A stretch of 12,070 nucleotides of DNA from CAIQJJ01 sp964606085 (GTDB lineage: Bacteria > Chloroflexota > Anaerolineae > Anaerolineales > UBA4823), in the NCBI GenBank assembly GCA_964606085.1, contig CAZSFD010000117.1:1-12070 (forward strand), read 5' to 3'. The notes under the pieces were generated by a model. The model was not told where the DNA came from, made no database searches, and was given only the letters and a program-made list of their open reading frames with translations. Shown in pieces: positions 1 to 5,109 of this stretch. Numbering within the stretch: position 1 is the stretch's first letter; each line of letters starts with the position of its first letter. Position numbers and translations under genes: made by a program.

Positions 1-70
1 TTTTTGTCAACCGTTGGTAGGCTGGCACCAACGAAACATATAATACGAGGAGTTCGGGGGTTAGGCACTT

Positions 71-382
71 TCAGGCTTGCGCCAGTTGCTGCACGATATC
101 CTCCAGGTTTTGCACCAGGTAAACCTGTCCTTCCAATCGGGTAAGCACCCCTGCCGCATCATTGATCCCGATCACTTTGAGATCGGGGCGGGCGCGCAGC
201 ATGGTAATAACATCTATGGCGTGAAGATCGTTAAAATCAACCAGCACGGCATCGAAATCGGCTAAATCGCCCAGGCGGGTCAGCGATTCGCGGCAATACA
301 CCTGCATTCCTGGCAAATGGACCAGTTGGGCCGCCAGGCCCGCTAACAAGATGGATGTGCCGTAAAGAAGGATGTGCTGCAT
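71..382 (-). CDS. Small stand-alone receiver-like protein (degenerate)
   Basis: A 103-residue protein whose pattern of alternating strands and helices resembles a response-regulator receiver domain: an N-terminal ILLYG strand, a helix rich in Leu/Ala, VLVD ending in Asp49 at the place of the phospho-acceptor after strand 3, a helix, then KVIGI as strand 4 and VYLVQ as strand 5. The acidic pair expected after strand 1 is missing and no Lys follows strand 5, so normal phosphorylation chemistry is doubtful. There is no output domain. The ATG at 382 has no clear Shine-Dalgarno sequence. It lies downstream of the TA modules on the same strand but behind a terminator, so it is probably transcribed separately. 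The receiver assignment is an inference from pattern; it could be an unrelated small alpha/beta protein. Confidence 0.5.
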   Translation of the reverse strand: MQHILLYGTSILLAGLAAQLVHLPGMQVYCRESLTRLGDLADFDAVLVDFNDLHAIDVITMLRARPDLKVIGINDAAGVLTRLEGQVYLVQNLEDIVQQLAQA

Positions 383-440
383 CGGGGGAGGGTTTCAAAC
401 CAACGCTGGCAGGGTATGACATGATTTGGCGCTGTATGCA

Positions 441-490
441 CGAATTTGCGTGCAAATTTGTCTGACAACGGTTTGAGTGTAGCAAATTCG
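441..490. promoter_or_regulatory. Possible operator: three copies of a 9-bp half-site
   Basis: CGAATTTGC (441-449), GCAAATTTG (452-460) and GCAAATTCG (482-490) are related half-sites. The first two form a palindrome with 7-bp arms (AATTTGC and GCAAATT) around a 2-bp spacer. The third is the exact reverse complement of the first. They lie 60-110 bp upstream of the receiver-like gene that starts at 382, a usual distance for operators. Function is inferred from symmetry only. Confidence 0.3.
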
Positions 491-502
491 TCCCGCGCGG
501 TC

Positions 503-545
503 ACTGGACTAAGGTCTAAAAAAGGTCCAGTACCCGGGTACCTTT
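503..545. repeat. Nested inverted repeats in the intergenic region
   Basis: ACTGGAC (503-509) pairs with GTCCAGT (525-531) across a 15-nt A-rich loop. The same segment can instead pair AAAGGT (521-526) with ACCTTT (540-545), enclosing the perfect 12-bp palindrome GTACCCGGGTAC (530-541). The two foldings are mutually exclusive because they share bases 525-531. This could be a leader structure for the gene starting at 382 or a protein-binding site. The rest of the gene-free stretch 383-671 holds a further small inverted repeat (CTTGCA 585-590 with TGCAAG 595-600), the half-sites at 441-490, and the terminator at 612-645. I see no convincing gene in it. Confidence 0.35.
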
Positions 546-611
546 CAGGAATGTCAGCAAAAAGAGGGGCGGAGCGGCATTCACCTTGCAAGCGTGCAAG
601 TTGCCAGAATC

Positions 612-645
612 AAAACCGCCGCCCGTGAAGGGGGCGGCGGTTTTT
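612..645 (-). terminator. Rho-independent terminator, probably bidirectional
   Basis: A 13-bp perfect stem is formed by 612-624 (AAAACCGCCGCCC) and 632-644 (GGGCGGCGGTTTT) with a 7-nt loop. Read on either strand the stem ends in a run of U. It lies 27 bp past the toxin stop codon at 672, so it most likely ends the minus-strand TA transcript. Confidence 0.85.
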
Positions 646-671
646 GGAATATAGGCCGAAATTGCCAGCAA

Positions 672-941
672 TTATGCTGACTTCAACAAATCATCATACT
701 CGGCGTGGCTACCAATCCACCACCAGGTGGCGGTGTTTTCTTCGAGCAAAGCCAACGCCCGCCAATGTAAGCCTATCCGAACTGAATAAATTGGTTCACG
801 CACTGAGATACGTTTGAACTGCAAACTGGCGTGATAAGGGTTTTCTTGCCATAAGCGGTAAGCCTTGTAGGCCTGCTGCCTGATTTCCAGCGGCAGGCGG
901 CGATACTGTTGCCTGAATTGGCGTGTCGTTCTGGAGTCCAT
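672..941 (-). CDS. RelE/ParE-family type II toxin
   Basis: An 89-residue basic protein that looks like a RelE/ParE/HigB-superfamily toxin. After an N-terminal helical part (about residues 3-35) come strands with SVRIGLHWRAL (residues 53-63) and a tryptophan-rich strand leading to IGSHAEYDDLL (76-86). The conserved Arg55, Arg61, His79 and Tyr82 positions are those seen in this family, whose better-known members are ribosome-dependent mRNA interferases or, in the ParE branch, gyrase poisons. Which target applies here cannot be read from the sequence. The start codon overlaps the stop of the upstream antitoxin by one base (TAATG), which indicates translational coupling. A strong terminator follows. 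The length is normal and nothing appears broken. Confidence 0.82.
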   Translation of the reverse strand: MDSRTTRQFRQQYRRLPLEIRQQAYKAYRLWQENPYHASLQFKRISVREPIYSVRIGLHWRALALLEENTATWWWIGSHAEYDDLLKSA

Positions 942-1213
942 TATTCGCCTGATTTTTCAACCAGCAAGTGATCGAGAGGTTCCGTTTGCCCATCCCTGAT
1001 TTCGGCGCGCACTTTTGAGGCCATCTGCGCCAGAAATTCTTGCGATCTTTCAGATGCAAAATCACTATCCCAGGTTTGATCATCGGTTTCAAGAGCCTGG
1101 GGAGAGGCATCAAAAGGCCACTCAGCACGTTCGAGGATAAAATCATAGATTTCTGGCAGCCGTTCTAATGGCACGTGTTTGATAGCTTCTTCAAGGTCAT
1201 AGTAAGTTAACAT
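941..1213 (-). CDS. Antitoxin partner of the RelE/ParE-like toxin
   Basis: A 90-residue acidic protein encoded directly upstream of the toxin and overlapping it by one base. Its N-terminus (LEEAIKHVPLERLPEIYDFI, residues 7-26) resembles the small DUF2281-like proteins that often accompany RelE/ParE toxins. The C-terminal part (about residues 55-85) is charged and helical, as expected for a toxin-wrapping tail. I see no recognisable DNA-binding domain, so autoregulation is uncertain. The ATG at 1213 is preceded by a good Shine-Dalgarno (GGAGGT, 1224-1219) and by a perfect TATAAT at 1236-1231 inside the direct repeat. The antitoxin role is inferred from gene order, size, charge and overlap. Confidence 0.7.
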   Translation of the reverse strand: MLTYYDLEEAIKHVPLERLPEIYDFILERAEWPFDASPQALETDDQTWDSDFASERSQEFLAQMASKVRAEIRDGQTEPLDHLLVEKSGE

Positions 1214-1218
1214 AACAA

Positions 1219-1236
1219 ACCTCCACCACGATTATA
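1219..1236 (-). promoter_or_regulatory. -10 box and ribosome-binding site of the RelE-type TA operon
   Basis: Read on the minus strand, TATAAT occupies 1236-1231 and GGAGGT 1224-1219, followed by the antitoxin ATG at 1213. No good -35 hexamer is seen 16-18 bp upstream. The -10 box lies inside the outer edge of direct-repeat copy A, so it derives from the 3' end of the sensor kinase gene. The predicted start point falls close to the Shine-Dalgarno, giving a very short leader. Confidence 0.5.
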
Positions 1237-1312
1237 CCCCCTTGCCCCGCCCAGCCTGCAGGGCATAGGCCGCAGCCTGGGCGCGGTTCTCCACGTTCAG
1301 GCGTTCGATGAT
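1229..1312. repeat. Direct repeat copy A: duplicated 3' end of the fused sensor kinase gene
   Basis: This 84-bp segment matches 2000-2083 with an offset of 771 bp and only two mismatches (positions 1272 and 1274). Copy B is the last ~80 bp of the kinase-regulator gene, encoding the end of its LuxR helix-turn-helix. Copy A therefore is a gene fragment without its upstream part. It begins next to the leader of the RelE-type TA operon and ends at the first base of the TumE-like toxin stop codon. Copies A and B flank the TumE-type module exactly. Confidence 0.95.
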
Positions 1313-1692
1313 TACTCTTGCGTCAGAAAAGGTAAAACAGCAACCAGAACTTTTGGGATATCCATCGCCCGCGACGGCATCACATTTCCCTGGGCGAGGT
1401 GCAAATGTTCCGGGTGCGTTTCGACCTCTGGATGGTGGGGGGCATTATCCCAACGCGCCACGAACTGCTTGTCATACGTCTGGAAATGGTAGCGATACTT
1501 TAGCCGCTGAAGAGCTGGCTCTGTCACCGTATATTCTGCCACATGCAATTCAAACCCCTTGATCAGCATGAGCGAGCCTCGAATATAGCACTCGCTTTCC
1601 GAGATTTCATCAAAAGCCAGATTCGATTGGATGACATGGGATGCAGCAAGCACCGCTTCTTGAACTTGTTGAAAATAGGCGCGTGCCCTCAC
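1312..1692 (-). CDS. TumE-family (DUF6516-like) toxin
   Basis: A protein of 126 residues if started at the GTG at 1692, which overlaps the upstream antitoxin stop by four bases (GTGA). Longer forms from 1761 would read through the antitoxin gene and are unlikely. The distinctive segment is RWDNAPHHPEVETHPEHLH (residues 80-98), preceded by a strand-rich part (YIRGSLMLIKGFELHVAEY, 36-54). A histidine-rich RWDN-APHH motif of this kind is what I know from the TumE/DUF6516 toxin family. Its biochemical action here is not readable from the sequence. The stop codon starts on the last base of direct-repeat copy A, so the toxin's 3' end marks the junction. The protein has a normal length for the family and does not look truncated. 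Confidence 0.72.
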   Translation of the reverse strand: MRARAYFQQVQEAVLAASHVIQSNLAFDEISESECYIRGSLMLIKGFELHVAEYTVTEPALQRLKYRYHFQTYDKQFVARWDNAPHHPEVETHPEHLHLAQGNVMPSRAMDIPKVLVAVLPFLTQE

Positions 1693-1982
1693 ACAGACAC
1701 CCCCGAAAGAATTTCGCGCCGTTCTTGCCAGATATCCAAACCACGTTTGGCAGCGTACCAATCAAAATAGATCAGATCATCGCCCAGATCGCCAGCGTTG
1801 AACTTCTGCACAAACTCATCCGATGTCATCCCGAAGCGTTGCTCAAATTCGCGGCAGGCATTGGCATAATAATCGAAGCGTTGTTGTGATTGCGCTGCCG
1901 CCGAAACCAGTGCATACGAAACAGCTTCGCGAATGTCAACTTTTTTGTAACCTGAGACGGATGTTTTCAAAGCCAAGGTCAT
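1689..1982 (-). CDS. Antitoxin of the TumE-like module
   Basis: A 97-residue protein started at the ATG at 1982, with GGAGGT at 1992-1987 and a 4-nt spacer. A TTG at 1994 is in frame but would swallow the Shine-Dalgarno. The C-terminal half (about residues 46-92) contains MTSDEFVQKF, then DLGDD, then FDWYAAKRGLDIW. This is the type of short protein usually found directly in front of TumE/DUF6516 toxins. It overlaps the toxin start by four bases. No helix-turn-helix or ribbon-helix-helix is evident. Its role as antitoxin is inferred from position, overlap and this family resemblance. Confidence 0.68.
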   Translation of the reverse strand: MTLALKTSVSGYKKVDIREAVSYALVSAAAQSQQRFDYYANACREFEQRFGMTSDEFVQKFNAGDLGDDLIYFDWYAAKRGLDIWQERREILSGVSV

Positions 1983-1986
1983 AGCA

Positions 1987-2007
1987 ACCTCCAATGATCC
2001 GATTATA
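1987..2007 (-). promoter_or_regulatory. -10 box overlapping the kinase stop codon, and RBS of the TumE-type operon
   Basis: On the minus strand TATAAT lies at 2007-2002 and contains the TAA stop codon (2005-2003) of the upstream kinase-regulator gene. GGAGGT follows at 1992-1987, then the antitoxin ATG at 1982. The arrangement repeats that of the RelE-type operon at 1236-1213. The -35 region is poor, so strength is uncertain. Confidence 0.5.
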
Positions 2008-2083
2008 CCCCCTTGCCCCGCCCAGCCTGCAGGGCATAGGCCACGGCCTGGGCGCGGTTCTCCACGTTCAGGCGTTCGATGAT
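2000..2083. repeat. Direct repeat copy B: 3' end of the intact kinase-regulator gene
   Basis: This is the in-place copy of the 84-bp repeat (other copy 1229-1312, 82 of 84 bases identical). It encodes the last residues of the LuxR-type helix-turn-helix and the stop codon. Recombination between the two copies would remove 771 bp, that is one repeat plus the whole TumE-type module, and leave the kinase gene unchanged. Confidence 0.95.
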
Positions 2084-4081
2084 CTGCGCCATGTGGTATT
2101 TAACGGCCTTTTCGCTGATGCCCAGGGCCACGCCGACCTCCTTGTAGGTCATACCCTGGGCCACCCTCTGCAAAATTTCCCATTGGCGGGGGGTGAGCAT
2201 TTCGGGATATTGGCTGGCTTGCGGTGAATGGGGCGCTCCGCTGCGGCGGGCAAACTCGGCCAGCAGGCGCTCGCTCATGCCCGCCGAAAGCGCCGCCTCG
2301 CCGCGCAGCAAACCGATCAGCAGATGGACGAACTGGTTGGCCTCCAGGCTCTTCAATAAGTATCCCGAAGCGCCGTTTTGAATGGCCTCGAAAAGGTGTT
2401 CTTCATCTTCCGCAACGGTCAAGATCACCACTTTGATTTCGGGGTACTCGGCCTTGATCCTTTGTGTGGCCGCGATACCGTTACAGCCGGGCATGTTCAG
2501 GTCCAGGACGGCTACATCGGGATGCAGCAGGCGCACCTTTTCGATGGCCTGGTTGCCATCGTGGGCTACGCCCACCACCGTGATGCCGCGCGCCAGCAGC
2601 AAGTTGCACAGGCCGTCTAAAAAGAGCGGATGATCATCGGCCAATAGCACGCGCAAGCCCTGAACCTCCTCGCCCTCGGCAGAGGCAGGCCAGAAACGCG
2701 GCAAGGTGATCGTAACGCGGGTGCCATTCTCGGCTTGTGAAAAGATAGCCACCTTCCCGCCTACACTTTCGGCGCGTTCGTCCATGATCTGCAAACCGAA
2801 ATGATGGCCTTGTCCATTCTGAGCGGTGGCAGGCGTTTGCCCAGGCGGGGAAAAGCCAACCCCATTGTCGGCAATCGTGATCGTCACCTGATCCTGGGTG
2901 AGGTGAAATTCCACATCCACCCGGCTGGCATGGGCATGTTTGCCAGCGTTCGTCAACGCTTCCTGGATGATGCGTAAAACCTGTTGCTCTACGCCGGGGG
3001 GAAAGAGTGAATCGGGCAGGTCGTCGGGCCGCCAAAGCCCGGCCTGGAATGCGTAACGCGCCTGCACCTGCTCCAGGTAGGCTTGCAGGGTGGCCCAAAA
3101 ACCGCCCTGCATCCTGACGGCAGGCAAGTGTTCCTGGCGCAGGCCCAGGATATGCTGACGCACTTCGTCATGCGCCTGGCGCGCCGCCCGGGTCACCTGT
3201 TGCAGGTTCGCCTGAGCGGCCTGGTTTTCTCCGTGCTGGAGCAACGTTTCAATCGCCTGTGTTTCGACGTTGATATAGCCCAGCACTTGCCCCAGGCCAT
3301 CGTGCAGGTCGCGGCTCAGGCGTTCGCGCTCATCCAGGGCGATCATTTGCAGGCGCTTTTGGTGCAGCTCGGCTTCCGAACGCTGGTATTCTGCCGCAGT
3401 CTGCAACACTCTCTCCGACAGGGTTTGCACTTCAATCGTTGTGCGCTGACCGTTCAGCAGCATAAAACAGACCGTCCAACTGATGTCTCCGATCAGGGCG
3501 ACCAGAAAGTACATGGAATTGACAACGGTATTGGCAAGAAGTCCCTGGTCGGCCGGTTGAAGGAACAAACCGATGGCGCGGATAAGCAAGAAAAGGCTAT
3601 AGAAGCTCAAAATGCCCACGAAAAAATAGGTAATACCCCTGGGCTTATTCCATGGGCTGGCAAGCAACAGCCTGGAAAGCCACACAATGATGAATATGGT
3701 GGCGGCGGCAAACATGGCATTGCGGATGGGGAGGCTGTTTTGCCCAAACGTAAAATACCAATACCAAAGGAAGGTCAGAGTGGATAACCATAAATTCCAA
3801 TAGTTGAACTTGCCAACCCTGCCGATAAAGCGCTTGATGCCCTCGATGCGAAAAACAGCGCTGATCATCACAATGGTGTTGGCAACCGGAATGGTCAGCC
3901 AATCTGGGGCAATTCCCCGCAAAAAAAGCAGGATATAAGTTGCGGCCACCATAACCGTTCCCGTTAGCCAAAGGCTGAAACCGGGGTAGGTCTTCTGGCT
4001 GCGCCCATAGGCAAACAGCGTTACCGTCATGTAAAGGTTGATCAGCGTAATGGCGATCAGCAGGGTTTTGGTATCCAGCAT
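2003..4081 (-). CDS. Membrane histidine kinase fused to a NarL/LuxR-type response regulator
   Basis: A 692-residue single-chain two-component system. About seven hydrophobic segments (residues 5-25, 36-55, 61-78, 97-112, 120-140, 151-172, 186-208) anchor it in the membrane and are probably the sensor. A short coiled coil leads to a HisKA_3-type dimerisation domain with phospho-acceptor His260 in RDLHDGLGQ. The ATPase domain has Asn378 in the N box, DNGVG at 405-409 and a GL pair at 429-430. A receiver domain follows (about 476-595) with Asp482/Asp483, phospho-acceptor Asp527, Thr555 and Lys577. Last is a LuxR/NarL helix-turn-helix (about 626-690). Every key residue is present. The start at 4081 has only a weak AGGTGA, 21 nt after the oxidoreductase stop. 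A DNA-binding domain tied to an integral membrane kinase implies transcription control from the membrane, or release by cleavage (inference). The ligand is unknown. Confidence 0.92.
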   Translation of the reverse strand: MLDTKTLLIAITLINLYMTVTLFAYGRSQKTYPGFSLWLTGTVMVAATYILLFLRGIAPDWLTIPVANTIVMISAVFRIEGIKRFIGRVGKFNYWNLWLSTLTFLWYWYFTFGQNSLPIRNAMFAAATIFIIVWLSRLLLASPWNKPRGITYFFVGILSFYSLFLLIRAIGLFLQPADQGLLANTVVNSMYFLVALIGDISWTVCFMLLNGQRTTIEVQTLSERVLQTAAEYQRSEAELHQKRLQMIALDERERLSRDLHDGLGQVLGYINVETQAIETLLQHGENQAAQANLQQVTRAARQAHDEVRQHILGLRQEHLPAVRMQGGFWATLQAYLEQVQARYAFQAGLWRPDDLPDSLFPPGVEQQVLRIIQEALTNAGKHAHASRVDVEFHLTQDQVTITIADNGVGFSPPGQTPATAQNGQGHHFGLQIMDERAESVGGKVAIFSQAENGTRVTITLPRFWPASAEGEEVQGLRVLLADDHPLFLDGLCNLLLARGITVVGVAHDGNQAIEKVRLLHPDVAVLDLNMPGCNGIAATQRIKAEYPEIKVVILTVAEDEEHLFEAIQNGASGYLLKSLEANQFVHLLIGLLRGEAALSAGMSERLLAEFARRSGAPHSPQASQYPEMLTPRQWEILQRVAQGMTYKEVGVALGISEKAVKYHMAQIIERLNVENRAQAVAYALQAGRGKGV

Positions 4082-4102
4082 GGTTTGTTCACCTGTATCT
4101 CA

Positions 4103-5083
4103 TTAAAGTCTTAGAACTTTGCCATCCCTCGCTGATTGCAACAGCGCCGCCAGCGCCGCCACATTGCCGCGGCTATCGGCCAGCGAGATGCGCGGCGGCT
4201 TGCCCAGCAGCACGGCATCGGCCATATCTTCCACCTCGCCCTGGTAAAGCTCCTGCCCGGCGATGACGATCTGTTCGGTGTCATCGCCGCGCGTCAGGTA
4301 GATTTCGGTTTCGAGGCCGGGCTTGAAAGGGGTGGGAACCGTCAGTGTAGCCTCGCTGCCGACGATTTCGACCTGGGCGCGGTAGGGCATGTTGAAGGCG
4401 CAGTCGAACTGGGCGAAAACGTTGTTTGGAAAGCGCATCTGCCCGGCGAACAGCAAATCCACGCCGGTCGGCCCCGTCACCTGCCAGCCAAACACCTCCT
4501 CTGGCTCTGCGCCGACGACCGTGCGGATGTAGCTGACCGGGTAGCAGCCCACATCCCAGATGCAGCCGCCGTCCAGGTCGGGGCGCAGGCGCACATCGGG
4601 GTCGCGGCTGAGCGTGAAGGAGAAGGAGCCGCGCATCAGGCGCAGTGCGCCCAACGCGCCACTCGCCACCAGTTCTTTCACCTTTAAGGTCTGTGGATGA
4701 TGGCGATACATGAAAGCCTCGGCCACTACCTTTCCGTTGCTTTCGGCAGCGGCGATGATGGCGTCGGTCTCGCTCACTTTGGCGGTCAGCGGCTTCTCGC
4801 ATAACACATGCTTGCCCGCCTGCAACGCCTTGATCGTCCATTCGGCGTGCAGGCTGTTGGGCAGCGGGTTGTAGATCACGTCTATTTCGGGGTCGGCCAG
4901 CAGCGCTTCGTAGCTCTCGTGGACGCGCCCGATGCCCCACTCGGCGGCGTATTTCTCCGCTTTGGCCTGGTCACGGCTGGCAACCGCCACCAATTCATTG
5001 CGCGGTGAAACGCGCAGCGGGGGGATGATCACTCGATTGATGCGGGCCGTGCTGAGCAGGCCCCAGCGTAATTGGGGGTGCAT
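4103..5083 (-). CDS. Gfo/Idh/MocA-family NAD(P)-dependent oxidoreductase
   Basis: A 326-residue protein of the Gfo/Idh/MocA family, which mostly oxidises or reduces sugars and related polyols with NAD(P). The N-terminal Rossmann domain begins with WGLLSTARIN (residues 7-16), a known variant of the glycine fingerprint in which serine replaces the central glycine. NPLPNSLHAEW (72-82) and the family motif CEKPLT with Glu96-Lys97-Pro98 follow, then a C-terminal domain with GGCIWDVGCYPV (172-183). The ATG at 5083 is chosen because AGGAG precedes it with good spacing; an in-frame extension upstream would run into the recombinase gene. It sits 26 nt after the recombinase and 21 nt before the fused kinase on the same strand. 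The substrate cannot be told from sequence. Confidence 0.9.
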   Translation of the reverse strand: MHPQLRWGLLSTARINRVIIPPLRVSPRNELVAVASRDQAKAEKYAAEWGIGRVHESYEALLADPEIDVIYNPLPNSLHAEWTIKALQAGKHVLCEKPLTAKVSETDAIIAAAESNGKVVAEAFMYRHHPQTLKVKELVASGALGALRLMRGSFSFTLSRDPDVRLRPDLDGGCIWDVGCYPVSYIRTVVGAEPEEVFGWQVTGPTGVDLLFAGQMRFPNNVFAQFDCAFNMPYRAQVEIVGSEATLTVPTPFKPGLETEIYLTRGDDTEQIVIAGQELYQGEVEDMADAVLLGKPPRISLADSRGNVAALAALLQSARDGKVLRL

Positions 5084-5109
5084 ACGATACTCCTTCGTTT
5101 GAATGGTTG

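Noticed and set aside
5..44. Promoter-like words near the left edge (TTGACA on the minus strand at 10-5, TATAAT on the plus strand at 39-44) and an inverted repeat CGTTGGT (12-18) / ACCAACG (27-33)
   Set aside because: The hexamers do not pair with a partner at proper spacing inside the window, the stem has no U run in either useful direction, and no gene in view fits.
446..628. 60-residue plus-strand open frame in the gap
   Set aside because: It runs through the palindromes into the terminator stem, lacks a ribosome-binding site and has no protein-like composition.
1229..1312. Integron attC-like recombination site in the 84-bp repeat
   Set aside because: The repeat has an imperfect inverted repeat (CGCCCAG with CTGGGCG), but no attC core sequences of the GTTRRRY type in the right places, and the symmetry is explained by coding for a repetitive Ala/Gln stretch.
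1229..1999. Insertion sequence
   Set aside because: There is no transposase and no terminal inverted repeat; the flanks are direct repeats from a gene end, far longer than a target-site duplication.
3083..3787. 234-residue open frame on the plus strand inside the kinase gene
   Set aside because: It is a shadow of the kinase coding sequence, without recognisable domains or a ribosome-binding site.
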